The notes beneath the pieces were generated by a model, which had not been told where the DNA came from, searched no databases, and was given only the letters and a program-made list of their open reading frames with translations. Made by a program: the position numbers and the translations under genes. Positions 38,337-51,887 of a stretch of 64,000 bases of DNA are shown here, one piece after another (position 1 is the first letter of the stretch; every line of letters starts with the position of its first letter). Location: positions 10,336,146 to 10,400,145 of the forward strand of contig NC_079428.1 in the NCBI RefSeq assembly GCF_026213295.1. The letters run 5' to 3'. This DNA is from Gadus chalcogrammus. Taxonomy: Eukaryota; Chordata; Actinopteri; Gadiformes; Gadidae.

Positions 38337-38879
38337 TCACATGCACATAAACAAGACAGATGTATGTGCGCACAGTCGGAAAAGGTCTGGGTATATCCGG
38401 TTGTGCCGTTGAACTGAAATGAACTTCAGTCAGTCAATAAGGGACATGCATACGTGCACTCTGAAAAGTACACGACACATGAGTGTGCAGTTTTCCACTG
38501 CGTGTGTGTAAACGGGCTGAACATGCACTCCCATGACGGATCGGTTCAAAAGACAACGTTCAACTGCTTAAGCACTCGCAGCCTGAATCTCGGATGAGCC
38601 TAACCCCCTTATAAAGTGACAGCCGGAACAACCTATCAAACAAGACTTTAACTGGACTGACAGGAGGTTAGACCAACCAAAGCTAGTCAAAGTATTAATA
38701 GACCGGCAGCAAGGGAAACCTATTCACATTTCATACCGGACTATTAATAGACAGGATATATATACTATTGACTAGTATTTAGTGGTTTAGCTTACGCTTT
38801 AACCCAAATTGACGGAGAATTCCGGTGAATTCAGAACATAAATAGAGAATGAGGTTGGTGTACGAGGGCATCTTGCTCA

Positions 38880-38965
38880 AGGATACCTAGTCAGAGGGAC
38901 TGTGGATATTAGGGCTCAACTTGGCTTGGAGTCGAACCCCCGGGCCAACTCCATACCCTGTCCCT
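38880..38965 (-). mobile_element. SINE-like fragment
   Basis: On the - strand GGGGTTCGACTCCAAG resembles a B box, followed downstream by TATCCACAG and CCTTGAGCAAGATGCCC, words typical of degenerate fish tRNA-SINEs. Ends uncertain. Confidence 0.4.
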
Positions 38966-39027
38966 ACGTACATACCTATTGGGACCAGACCATTAACAGA
39001 CAGCACTACAGAGCAACCCTGCTGTGA

Positions 39028-39152
<125 letters not shown>

Positions 39153-39293
39153 ATTGTCTGCTGTATGAATCTGCGTGGATGAAGGTCCACATTAACTCAT
39201 GTCAGCTGTTTCAGGTAATAAAGTCCAGAGACCAACCCTAGTTTGACTGCAGGGCCGATGACTGCTTCTCTTCAACAACAACAACAACTCAGT

Positions 39294-42200
39294 CTACTCA
39301 CCCTTATTTGCCGACGCAACGGCCTCGGTGGATTTGGTGAAATCTATACTGGCGTAGCCTCCATTCTCCGACGGCGGGGGCGTCGTTTCCGTCGGCGACA
39401 GGCTCCCGTTGCTCCCGGCAACGGAAGCGTCCACCGCGGCGCCGGCCGTCGTCGCCGCGGCGCCCGCCTCTTCCCTCAGCTCCAGGGCGATGTAGTTGAG
39501 GCCGTTCTGGTAGCCTGACGACATGTTCCGACACATCCGGCCCGAGGAGGAGGACGACGACGAGGGGGCGCCCGGGTCGGGGGCTCTGGCGTGGGCACGG
39601 CTCGCCACAGACTCCCCGAGCCCCTCCACGGACATCCACACGCTGTCGAAGGACCCGGAGCCGGACCACCTGGGAGGGAGGCCGTCGGCCTGGTGCGCCC
39701 CGTTGGACGCGTCGGGGAGGGGGCTGGCGGCGGGCGGCCCGGTGGGCGTGGCGCCGGAGGAGGACGGCGAGGTGAAGGTCTCGGAGCTGTGGCGCCGCCG
39801 CCCCTGGGGGTCGGCGCGCACCACCTTGGGCTCCGTCCCCGTCCGGCCCGGGCTGCCGGGGGGGTTGGGGGAGGAGGAGGAGGAGGAGGAGGCGGGGTGG
39901 GGTGCCCGTAGTGGCCCTCCATCACGCAGAGGTGCTGCAGGACGGCGGTAGGGCTGGCCCGCGGACCCTCCCCCCCCCTGCCGAGGTTAAAGGTCATGTC
40001 CGTGTAGTCGTCCCCCAGCGCTTTCCAGTGCCCTCCGGCCCGCGGGGGCCCGCCGGGGGAGGCCGGCCCCCCAGTGTGGGCGGCCAGCGGCCGGATGTAG
40101 CTGGGGGGGTTCCAGGGAGCCACCAGGCTGGGTCTGGGGGACTGGCTCTTGCCGCCCACCTCCACGCTCATGTAGTCCTGGTGGGGGGAGCAGCAGTGGA
40201 CCCCCGACCCGGGGGAGAGCACCTCCTCCTGGGCAGAGAGCGGGAAGGAGGAGCCGGGGGTGAGGGGGGGCGGGCAGCTCTCGCTGAACTCGATGTTGAT
40301 GTACTCCCCGGGGCTGGGGGGCCGGTCCGAGGCCGAGGTGGAGGTCCCCGCGCTGGCCGTCGGGGCCGAGGCCTCGCCGGCCCGGGCCGGCCAGTGGAAG
40401 CTGCGGCGGCCCAGGGGCAGGCGGTTGGGCCGGTTGGCGTGCGCAGCGCTGTACGGGGGCGGGGGGTGGGAGGGCGTGGGGGCCGAGCCCCCGCGCCTCT
40501 CGGGGTGGAGGCGCCGGAGCTGCTGGCGGGGAGGGTGGGGGAGAAGCCGGGCTTGGCCGGGGAGCTCATGGGGACGTACTCGCCGTACTCCCCCGCCTCC
40601 GCCTGCCGCGGCGTGGGCGCCTTGTAGGAGCGGGGGAGGGAGAAGTAGGGGCTGTAGGAGCTGGGCGGCGGCTCGGGGGCGCCCAGGGCGTAGTAGCCGC
40701 CGGCCGCCGCGTCGCCGCCGGGCTGCTTGTGGCCCCCGGAGCCCGTGCCGCCGCTGTGGGACATGTCCATGTACTCGGCGTTCTCCGGCCGCTCGGCGAC
40801 ACCGTCGCCGCGCCGCGCGCTGCCGCCGGCTCCCCCGTGCGGGCTGGGGGAGGTCTGCGAGGGGGACGACGAGCCCCCGCTGCCGCCCGGGAGCATCATC
40901 ATGTAGCCGTGGGACTCGGAGGGGGAGGAGGAGGAGGAGGACGAGGAGGGGGTGGGGTGGTGCAGGTGGGGGTGGTGGTGGAGCAGGTGGTGCTGGTGGA
41001 GGTGGGCCGAGCGGGGGGCTAGAGCCGGGCTGTGGAACTGGGGCGACGGGGAGGAGCCGGGCTGCATGGGCATGTAGTCGGGGGGCGTGTCCCGGGGCGA
41101 GGCGGCCGCCACACCGCACATCATGGGCATGTAGCCGCCGTCCCCCTTGGCGGTGGACGACGACGAAGGGGAGGAGGAGGAGGAGGGGGGCGGGAGGTGG
41201 TGGTGGTCCCCGGCGGACGGCCGGCTCTGCTGGCTGTGCTCCGAGCAGGAGCTGTAGTCCGACCGCAGGGAGGACGACGACGAGGAGGGAGGCCCCCCGC
41301 GGAGCAGACCCCCGCCCCCGAAGGCCAGCCCCCCCAGGTCCCTCTCGTCCAACGAGAACGTCGTCTGGGTCATCTTCTGGTAGACGGCGACGCCCGAGCC
41401 GCCCGTGGCCCCGCCGCCGGCTGCCCCCCCCGCCCGGGTGAAGGAGTGGGCGCGCCGCCGCAGCGAGGACGACGAGGGGCAGGTCCGCTCGTCGTCGGCC
41501 CCGGCCGACGGGCCCTCGTCGCGCGGCGCCTCCGGCGGCCCGGCGCCGAAGACGTCCCGGTGCCAGCCCATTGTCATGTAGTCGTTGAGGAGGTGCTCCT
41601 CGCGGATGGGCGGCGTGTTGCCCAGGGAGTCGGGCGTGTTGCTGCGCACGCGCAGGTACCGGAAGTCGCCGGGGCTCGAGCCGTACTCGTCCGACGAGTT
41701 GAAGCCGCCGTCCGACGGCGAGCCGCAGATGGAGGCGCTGGAGGGCCGGGTGAGCGTGTCCGACACCGAGCCGTGGCCGCTGCTCGACGACACGCTGACG
41801 GGGCTGGTCGCCGACGGGTAGTGGGAGACCGGGAGCGACGCCGAGCGCGCGTGGCAGCAGCCCGACGCCTGCTGGAGCCCCGGGATGGTGCGCACGTGGC
41901 AGCGGCTCCCCCCGCCCCCGCCGCCCGACCCCGTGCTGGTGCCGGCGTTGCCTGTGGCCACGCCCATGCCGCAGGCCCCGGCCGCGTCGTGGCGCCCCAG
42001 GTGGGCGCGCGTGCTGTTGAGGTGCACCAGGCTCCCCGTCGCCGAGCGGAACGGCCGGTTCATCGTCCCCTCCCCTTCGCTGGACGTGCGGAAGCGGTAG
42101 CCACTGGCGCCTGAGCTCTTGCTGGACGGCGGCGTACCCACGACGGACTCCGTCCTGGAGCGCCGCTGGAGCCCCGTCTGGCTGGGCGGCAGGTTGCCGA

Positions 42201-43461
42201 GGTGACGGCGCGTGGTGATGAAGGGCATGGGGTTGGAGCCTGACGACTGGCTCTTACTGCGGGGGCGGAACTCTGTGAAAGCCTTTAGGGCCTTCATAGT
42301 CTCCAGGATGGTCTCATGCATATTCTGGGCAACCACCGAGTCGTCCACCTGCATCCAGATCTCGCCGGGCCCGATGGACGACGACCGGCCCACCTCGATG
42401 AAGAAGAAGCTCTCCGAGTGGCCGCAGCGCCGGATGTTCATAAGCTGGAGGTTGACGCACGGCGTCTCCGAATTCAGCTTCACCAGGTGAAGGGTCTTGG
42501 TCGAGAGGCACAGCCGGTACACTCCCGTCAGGTTCTTGGTCTGACCCAGGCCCTTGGGCTTCACATTTACCTGCCACACCTCCTTGAACACCGTACCGGG
42601 GGTCACGGTACCGTACCCGTCGTCTAGATCGTCAGAGTCAACGTGCCCTTTTTTCCCCTCGTTCATCAGCTCGCTCACGGCCACGTACCAGTCTTCTTGC
42701 TCTTGCTCGCTCTCCGCCACGATGGCGAAGTACTCGTCTTTAGTGTAGAGAGCGATGAGATGCTTGTTTTTAGAATCCGCCCTTTTGTTTACAGTGAAGC
42801 ACTGGTAGAGGTAAATAACCCGCTTCGGCGGAGAAGGGGCGACAGCTCCCCCGCTAGCGGCGGCCGCGGCAGCGGCGGCAGACCGCAGGCTATTCCGGAA
42901 TTTCTTCTCGCTGTCAAAGTACTCCAGGCGACTGGGGCCTATGTGGCTGGCCGCCCGCAGCACGAAGAACCTCTTGTGTCCGTGTTTCTGTTTCCTCAGG
43001 TAGCCACATTTGCGAATATCGTCCACAGCTTCAGATGTATTGGATGCGACGACGTTCACAGCCGCGTATACATGGCCGCTGCCGCTAGCGGCAGCGTCCT
43101 CGGCTGCAGAGACCGACGAGTTGGCTTTTCTACCGGGGGAATCCGAGGTGTTTTCCCCGGAGAGATGCTGCTGCTGGCCCGGCTGGTAGTGATGGAGGTT
43201 GGACAGTGGGTGCGGTGGTTGATCCTTGGGCTGACCAGGAGAAGAGTGGTGGTTGCTAGAGGGCGGCAGGTGTTGTTGATGAAACCTCGATGCTCCGCCA
43301 CCGCCGCCTCCACCGATATTAATGACCGGGGAAGGGGGTTCCCCGACCGAGACGTCTCCGTTAGCCGTCGCGGGTTTCACCCCCGCGTCTCTCGGCTGCT
43401 GTCCCTTCTCCATCATCAACATTGCGGTGTTACCCTCCTGGTAATTCGTGAAATTGGCCAT
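39294..43461 (-). CDS. irs4: Insulin receptor substrate 4, frame disrupted twice
   Basis: This is a cytoplasmic docking adaptor phosphorylated by insulin/IGF receptors. From ATG at 43461 (MANFTNYQEG) an acidic/His-rich leader precedes the PH domain (about residues 149-265, CGYLRKQKHGHKRFFVL) and the IRS-type PTB domain (about 291-395, EVWQVNVKPKGLG...RRCGHSESFFFIEVG). The long tail carries PI3K-type motifs YMTM, YMPM (twice), YMMM, YMDM and YVPM. Grb2-type EYINIEF and C-terminal LNYIALEL and YASIDF (SHP2-type) follow. A poly-Ala insert in the PH loop followed by a YLYQCF motif is shared with human IRS4 and not IRS1/2. The frame must change near 40443-40540 and again near 39836-39905, each time as if one base were missing in G/C runs. 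Total length 4168 nt plus two equals 1390 codons, usual for IRS proteins. Stop TAG at 39294-39296 overlaps a good donor-like gtgagt, so a small 3' exon is possible. The tail also resembles IRS2; synteny and the Ala insert favour irs4. Confidence 0.88.
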
Positions 43462-43960
43462 CGGCGGAGAATCCAAACAAAGGTCACTTCACTAGCGGGC
43501 TAATCGGAGTGGACGCAGACCCCATTCCGGTTCTTCTGGGAGACGCGAGTCCGAGTCCGACCCGCTAGCATGCTAGCCCACAACAGCTAGCGATGTGCTA
43601 ATCTAATAATAATATTATTACGATAAATAAAATCCCGTTTATCCACCTTTTTCACTACCAGGCGACTGCGACGTGAAGTCTAGCCCAGCGCGACATGGCC
43701 ACGACTCTGTATCGGTAGTTAGCTCCGTTAGTTAGCTCCGTTAGTAAGCACTCTGTCCGCGTCTCTTGTGCACATCTCTACGGGCCGGAGCACAAACAAC
43801 ACGTGACCTTGCGCGTCACCAGCACAAAAATACAGGGCGGGACCAGACGACAAACGGGCAAACATCGATTGGTCAACAACGACATGAATGACGGGAAGCT
43901 GAAGCCAATAGCAGTGGGGCATGTGTGATTGACGTCAATCGTGGTGGCCATTGGCGTCGT
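43462..43960 (-). promoter_or_regulatory. irs4: irs4 5'UTR and CpG-rich promoter with CRE and CCAAT boxes
   Basis: The stretch just upstream of the irs4 ATG is CpG-rich near the gene. It contains three CCAAT pentamers in either orientation (43868-43872, 43905-43909, 43950-43954) and a perfect palindromic cAMP response element TGACGTCA at 43930-43937. A GTTAGTTAGCTCC-type direct repeat lies at about 43716-43746. No TATA box is evident. CREB control is known for mammalian IRS2; its use here is inferred. Confidence 0.45.
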
Positions 43961-44649
43961 CCCGAGTGAAAAGGGAGGCAACGTTTTCTGGGGAAAAAGG
44001 CAGGCAATTTATCTGGAATCAAATGGATTTGAAAATCAATAGATAATTGTCTATATATATGCATATATTAATTGTAAATTATTCAGTGTAGTGATTGGTG
44101 TTAATTTGCTAACTGTAATGCTTTGACCAGATGTATTACTTTGGCAATATGAAAATGTTTTCAACTGTATTTTGACACTTTGACACTTGTTTACACAATA
44201 TACTCAGAAAAAAAACGTTAGATGTACTTTTTTAACCATTGTTATTCGTTGGTTACCCTTGTATTTTTGTATTTTTTTTATTTCTTCCATATCAATTAAA
44301 CATACTATTATTGTTATCTCTGTACTTTTCAGACAATTGTTTCCATAGCGACACAATGCATTTAGATGCAGAAACTGTGTACTGTGTGTCCTCTTACGTG
44401 TTGGTCCTTTACGTCTATTTGTTCTTACTACACAGGTTGCTGCATGGAACCCAGAATCCCTAAAATCTCCCTTAAATGGAGCATTACGTTTGATAAATCT
44501 AAAAAAAAATTAATCCTATCCTACATTACATTTTTTGGTACACAACAAACAAAGTGAATGAATCAGCCAAAACATAATTGAAAATGAATGTATGAATCCC
44601 ATCACACATCCACTCACCCATATACCAGCCCAAATAAAAGTTGGATGTA

Positions 44650-44770
44650 GTCTGGTTTAAGTGTCAGACTCCCATACAAAATGTTCTGGGTTAGATCCCA
44701 AAAGTCCACAGTCAAACATGCATCGGAATTCCCCTTAAATCACATTGGATAACAGTTTATGGGATGTTAA
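44650..44770 (+). mobile_element. Degenerate SINE-like fragment
   Basis: GTCTGGTTTAAGTGTCAGAC and TCTGGGTTAGATCCC look like decayed A and B boxes, with a tail ATTGGATAACAGTTTATGGG. Ends uncertain. Confidence 0.35.
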
Positions 44771-45182
44771 TTTGATCATTGAGGATCTGAATGTTGGCTA
44801 TGGTTTTGTGTCTCATTGGATTGAACAACGTGTCTCATTTACCCGATACTTGTGACGTCAAATATGCTGTTGAGGAAAAAGTTCAGTACATTTATTCTAG
44901 TGTGTGTGTGTGGGGGGGGGGTTCTTTAAGGTCATGTTCCAGAAGGGGGGTGTTCTGGTATATCTGGACCCCATGGAGACCTTCTGCTTACGAATCAAGG
45001 ATGAGGCTTCACCGTTGGGACCTCTGTCGTTTCTCAACTGCTAACATGTATTGGTCCTCATTAGCAGAGAATGCATACACACACGCACACACACACACAC
45101 ACACACAACACACACACAGTTGGAGAGGCTCCAGCAAAGTTCTCTTGAGGAACCAGATGTCCAACACATCAGTGGAGAAACA

Positions 45183-45247
<65 letters not shown>
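45183..45247. repeat. (CT)n microsatellite
   Basis: CT run; a CA run lies just upstream (45075-45118). Confidence 0.95.
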
Positions 45248-45250
<3 letters not shown>

Positions 45251-45679
45251 TCTCACTCGCTGCTGATGTCAAAAGTATTGGGTTATTAAAGGTCAAATGG
45301 CTGCAATTGTTCAAGTAGTATCAGCTATGTTTTTCTACGAAGCGGGTCTGAGTTCCGTCCGTGTCTGTCCAGGCGCGAGGCAACCGTCGCCTGATGACCT
45401 TATAAGGACCTCCTGTTCTTCGACAGCAGAACGCTCCATGGGACGGCCCGTCGCCATGGACCTGGTACCGTTTCCACGCAAGCAGTATGGCATGTCGCGC
45501 GCGCCTTTAATCCCGCTGTAATTCAACTCGCCGCTTAATTGGTCAGCTCGTCAACGAACACGCACACTGCCAACGGAATCTCGGGGTTCACGTCTGTGTG
45601 GGGGTCTCGGGGAAGTGTTTGATATTTAGTAACCACCATCTAGCAAACACATTCATTCCAAGCAACAAACATTTGGTTT

Positions 45680-45805
45680 CAGATGCATCATGCATGCCAA
45701 TAAGGGGTCAGCAGGTTTCTTGCTCAAGGTTGCGTGGGGTCAGTCGGACTCGGTGGTCATTGTGGGATCAAACCCGGAACCTTTTCGGTCGGGAGCCAGA
45801 CACAG
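45680..45805 (-). mobile_element. SINE-like fragment
   Basis: On the - strand TGGCTCCCGACCGAAAAGGT, GGGTTTGATCCC (B-box-like) and CCTTGAGCAAG appear in the order typical of fish tRNA-SINEs. Confidence 0.45.
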
Positions 45806-46124
45806 GACAAAGCCTTGTTGTAAAACACGGGATCACTCTGTGACACCAACGGATCAAATTCACATCATAATGTAGGTTATGACCGCAATAATGATCATAA
45901 AGTTATTGTTTACAGTGTTGACCTAATATAAAGTTCCTTTATATAAAGTGTACAGCCAAGTAGCTGATTATGAACGACACAAACGGGTGCAAAGCTGTAC
46001 ATTCCTAATATCCCAGGTTTCACATTCCGATAGTCCTACTGCTGTTTGCGTATTTTTTTTGTTTTTGCAGTTATCGACGTGCACGTGTGTGAATAACAAT
46101 AGGCTACCTGTCCAAAACAGCGGT

Positions 46125-46242
<118 letters not shown>

Positions 46243-46515
46243 GTGTTTATTGAACATGATCGCTGGGACTAACTTTTGACTTTAACCGTCTGGGTTACTA
46301 AATACATATATAGCGGAGCCAAAGCTACGTAGGCCTAACACGCAGTGTAATGTCCATTCATAAGGGCACAAAAGGGAAGGTGCATTGCAACATGTTGTAT
46401 TATGCAGGCAGCTGTTCCGTGGAGGTCTTTGTGTGAGAGCGTGACCTGCAGCCAACTAAGTGTCACGAATCAGTGTGTCTGGACGCACGTAGGCTGTTTT
46501 AGTATAATGGCACAA

Positions 46516-46553
<38 letters not shown>

Positions 46554-47298
46554 AACCACCCACAGTTGAATCGGCAGTCTGCGCCTCCATCTGTTCATGA
46601 GGCAAACAGCGCCATCTGTTGGCCAGAGAACGACACGACGGCTCAGTAAACGTGCTCTATTGTGCTCTTCAACAAAGAGGAAAGCCGAGTGACGCCCGCT
46701 TGGCTGAAACGCCACACAGGGAACACAAAGAGAACGCATGTTGGTCTTTGTTTGAAGCTCCCAGCTCCGGAACTCAACTACACTATCGCTTTTTTCTTAC
46801 TTTCTTTCTATTCCTTTTTTTTTTTTAAGTTTCTGATCTGTTTGCCCCTTAAATAAAGATATATGGATTAATCAATCAAGCACTTTTTCTTATATCAGAT
46901 ATGTCTGCATATTTCTGTCTTTAAATGTAGATAAATAATGCATACTTTTTCTTCTTTTTCCTCAAACAAGTCAAATTCCATCCTTTCACATTCAGTGTTA
47001 ACATATAACTGGTTTATTCAGACACAAATTCTGAATATCGTACCAGTTAACATCTAGCTGAACAACTACATACAATGTTGAGGTCTGTTTGTATGCATCA
47101 TATACATTCATATTAACAAGCTTACTGTAAATAGATCCAGATTTTCTACTTTTAATCCTGTAAAAACAGTAGTAGCTTAAGACCATGGGTCTATATTATG
47201 TAATTACACACACACATGCACGAATGCACCCAGATAGACACACACATGCAGATGAACAAGCAGACACACACACACACATGCACGCACGCTTGCATAAA

Positions 47299-47369
47299 CA
47301 CACCCACACCCACACCCAGACCCACACCCACACCCACACCCACACCCACACCCACACACACACACACAT
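47299..47369. repeat. (CCCACA)n hexamer and CA repeat
   Basis: About nine CCCACA units followed by CA dinucleotides. Confidence 0.9.
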
Positions 47370-47806
47370 ATAAACACACATGGGAGTAATGGAACACTAA
47401 TACCGGTGCTGAAATTAGAATTACTTAATGCTATGATAAACAGCAAATAACTCAATGAAACTAAACCAACAACACAATGGACTGTTAAAGAAAGAGCACT
47501 ATGATCTACTCCACTAGATTAAAATGAGGCAGCGGATGTTTGGTCATCCAAAGACGTTGAAGGTGACCATTTGTACCAAACAAGTTGATATTTTCTCCCA
47601 GTACAGTTCAATACTCAATACATGTGAGACGTTTAAACCTGTAATGAATGAATGCCTTGCGGAACATCGTTATTCAGGGTGGGAGATTTAGGCACACACC
47701 TACATACCATTCAGAAGTGTAATGACATGAATGAATGGTTTTAAAACATATGGGCATGGCATATGGAACTCTGAGGGGAGTCGTATTCGACCATAATAAA
47801 ATCATA

Positions 47807-47811
<5 letters not shown>

Positions 47812-47880
<69 letters not shown>
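47812..47880. repeat. (CA)n microsatellite
   Basis: Uninterrupted CA run in the intergenic region. Confidence 0.97.
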
Positions 47881-47882
<2 letters not shown>

Positions 47883-50800
47883 GGAAGATTAAGAGATAAT
47901 CCTCTGTGCCATCTGCAGTTTTAGTTGATCTAGGGTTGTATCGCAGCAAGACGCTAGAGAGCGCTGTGGGATAAAGATACAACGATAACGGTTCACTTGA
48001 CGCCGAATGATGCTGAGGCAATTAACGCAATAAAAGAGGGCATACCATCTTCAATGTATGATACATTTGCAGGAGGGCCTCAATGGGCGGCAAAATAGCA
48101 GCTGGGCCCCCGAAAACATTTTACCCCTGCCTTATGGGCAGGCCTTGCGTCAGCTGTAATCAAGTTCTCCCTAGGTTATAATTAACTCAGAACCTTCAAC
48201 TCTTATCCAGGTCTTCTGAAAGTTACCACAACTAACTCCTCTGAACAAATCCAGTGAACAGAACCCTTAACCCTCTGAGACAGATTGAGAGTTAAGGCCT
48301 TATTTTTTCTAAAATCTTTAACATTTGTCGTTTAAACTGTTATTAATCCTATGGTTAAGGGTAGGTTTCGTTATATTTTAGAATATATTTTTAGGATATA
48401 GAGTCAGTGCTTACCTGCAGACATTTAGGAAGAACTCAGTTAAAGGGTCTTGTCTAATTGGGTGACGGTACGCAGATAGTGAATGGGGTACCCTGATCCC
48501 CAGCTTCTCCAATGTAGAGAAAGCCCTGGTAAAGACAATGCAAATTAAAAGATAGGGTTAACTCGGTTAATTGTTTAACAACCAAATCCATAATGATGTC
48601 ATTTCTGAGATGTAGCCTACCAATATTATCCTGAAGAAAAAAGGAAACTAAGTGAAGGGGCTGGGGGCACTTTGATTTGGAGTGTTTTTCCGTGTAATTT
48701 GAATTAATATGTCAGGATGGATCTCAATTTAAACCAAAATATATTGTAAATCCCCATGCCATCCCCGCTGCAATTAGGAAACAGTTTACGGAACGCATTC
48801 AGATAACATGATTAAACCAACCAATGCCTGCGTTCGTTTTCTCTCTTGCTAAAGTTCAAAAGAGGACCTTTTTACTACACCGTCACCTCAAGACCCCTCT
48901 CTCCCCACCCTGTTCACAGCTGTGTAACCCTTCCTTGTTACACAGCTGGGAATTTTCATGATGCCGGTAAAGACAGAGCCAGAATTCTTTGGACTGGTCG
49001 TAAAAGTACTGACAGAGTCCTGCCCTTCAGGCACTATCCTGACGAGTCTGTTGAAGGCTCTGTGAACTGGTTCCTGGATGTATACACTTCCTGTTCTGGT
49101 TTTACCAGCGAGGTCCTCCAAACTAACCGAGTTGATCGGCCCAAGGTTCAAGCCTTTGGGTTTGTTACCTCAGATAAGAAGTAGGACTATTAAATCTCAT
49201 CTATTCCCTGCCGGGAAGAGAAGAGCTTGAAATAAATATTGCCCACTGACCTACTCCACCACGCACTGATCGCACAAGACCATGAACAGCTTCCGTGCTC
49301 TCTCATGGTTCGGTGCACTGAGTTTAACGCTCAAGAGATCACGCGTTCCTCACCGCGCCGTGATGTCTGTAAATAGGGCCTACTGCAGGGAGAGGGCCTT
49401 GGGCTGAGAGAGTGTCCTGAACCCAGACAGGTCGTGTTCCTTCTTGTTTAATATGTTAATGTCACAACTTTGTTACTCCACTTGTGAGGAAGGGCAGGTA
49501 GGAGCTTTAGAAGGTAAACTGGCTATTAGTCGGTGACTCTGCCTATAAGCCAGGTTGATGTAAGGTGTATGTCGTACCCCACCGACCCTTGTCGCTGTCG
49601 TACAACATTTCTCGAAAACTCACGACGCCGGTAGGAAAACCTGCTACAATTGTATCAAACAGGTTTTCTCCGAATGGATGGAAGTGTTGACATGTTGATA
49701 TGTCCAATATGATGAATAGCACACCATGCATCGCTTCCTCTATGCGGGTTATTGTCCCGGGAATGTTGAGTATCCAATGTAATCTCCAGACAGACAGTGG
49801 TTGGGTGTGGACAAACATTCCCTCCCACACTGTCTCGTTAACTAGGGGGTTTACTCAGACGATAGAAGTATGCATACCTTCTCTCCCCAAAGCACTGTAG
49901 CCACGTCCTTCTGTTTGTCACCTTGGCTAATCGGTGCAACATGGTTAAAATACGACTACATTGACCACCTAAGATCCGTCTATGTGCAATTGGACATTTT
50001 GTCCATACCTCTCTCCCTTTTTACATGCTGGGGATGAACTTCTATCGAGCGCGCTAATATTACGCGGTGAACAGATTTACAGGGCGTCTCTCCTGGAAGT
50101 AGTACGATTGTCGGGTGGCCAAAGCTGATCCAATTGTTTGTTAGAAAAATATAACTGAAATAAAACTAATAATTGAAGTGAATGCTGCATGTGTTTATGT
50201 TGAAGTATTGTGAGCATGGTACTAATTACAAAGACATAAAAAAAAAGGAGTGAAAACCATGCACAATTTCATCGCCAACTGTCTGGAAGTTGCTTCTGAG
50301 AGTAGTCTCATCACGAGACGTTTCTAAACACACTGAAGCCTGAGTGCAGCTTTCTCCCATACCAAAGCCAATTACATGTCTGTTCTACAAGAACGTTTGA
50401 CCGGATAACATACAAACAAATGTTATCTTCATGCTGAAAGCTTTCTCCGGAGCAGGCCAGGAGTGTCTCCCACTCGGAGTGTGGGTCCCAGAGGAAGTCC
50501 AGCTGTGGCCTGTGCTCCCAACTCGGTTGTTGTGATAAACTCCTTCAAGTCCTCTCCAAGACTTCTTCCTTCGTTCCAGAAAATGACCCCAACAACTGTT
50601 TCCTTATCAAAGGTGTCTGTATACAATAATTACAACGTATAATAATTACAGTAAATTATTATGAATAATGCTTACATTGTCCCCTGTGCTAAAATAGCTA
50701 AATGAATGATCAGACAAAATGATTAAGAAAACAAAATGCAATAAAATATTAATGAATACATCATACATTTTATTGATCTATCTTCCATTTCTGAACCTTA

Positions 50801-51137
50801 TTACAGGAGTGGACAATTTGTCATTATCCCAGATGATATATTGGTATGATTCACCATTTGCTCTACTTTCAGAGATTTCAGATACAAGCCTTTAAAGGAT
50901 CGGCTAGGGCTCAGGTTGAATGCAGACATTGGAGTCTGAACCCAGAGCCTCTCGACTGAGAGCCGACCACTGTTGACCCTAAGGGGAGAAGGAGAGGAGG
51001 AGGTGGGCAGGGAGGAAGAGTAACAGAAGATATAGAGGAGAGGGGGATTATCTGTCTGTGTGGCTTCAGTGGAGTCATCATATTTCTGCCGCTATACATA
51101 GGGCTGCACACTAAGCCACTCAGCCAAATCCCTCCCC

Positions 51138-51247
<110 letters not shown>

Positions 51248-51887
51248 CACCCACCCATCTACCCACCCACCAATCCACACACACACACCCGCACACACAC
51301 ACCAAAAGGTACCGTCATCATTTCCCTAATTCCAGTGATAGTAACTATAAGAAAACATATGCCGCGGTGGTCAGACAGTGGGGTGACATCATGCTGTTGT
51401 CCTGGTTGCCGTGGGTAACGAGAAGCAGAGTCCCCAGGGGGGCATGTGACGACCTCCCACCAGCCTGATGGAGGACCTGAAGGAAGCCCTGCCGACCTCC
51501 TCCAGGGCCCTGCAGGGAGGAAGAGGAGGAGGAGGAGAAGAGGTGGAGGAAGAGGATGAGAAGAAGGGTGGAGGAGGAGAAGAGAGAGGAGTGAGAAAGA
51601 AAAGGAAGGAGGAACAGGGGGAGGGAGACTAGGAGGCGAGCAGAAGAGGGGGATGAGAAGAGAGGAGGATATGTCAGGATATGTCAAAGTATAAATCCCC
51701 TCAGGAAGCATTAACTGGAGAAGCAAAGCTTGTAATTGAGAGATCATTTCATTCTCCAAACATAATTTCATCACAGAGCCAAGGGGAAAACCAATTTTTC
51801 CCGGATGCACGCCAGTCTTCTGCCGCCCGCAGCCGATGTGAACATGTGTTTTGGTGATGACATTAACGTAAACATAATAATATTATG

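Noticed and set aside
39476..41119. 547-codon - strand frame as a separate gene
   Set aside because: Its first half is out of frame with irs4 and lacks meaning; its middle is the genuine irs4 tail. It is one gene with a frame break, not two.
40260..41441. 393-codon open frame on the + strand
   Set aside because: Antisense shadow of GC-rich irs4 coding DNA; Arg/Gly/Pro-rich with no domain. The same holds for the frames at 41032-42114 and 42643-43503.
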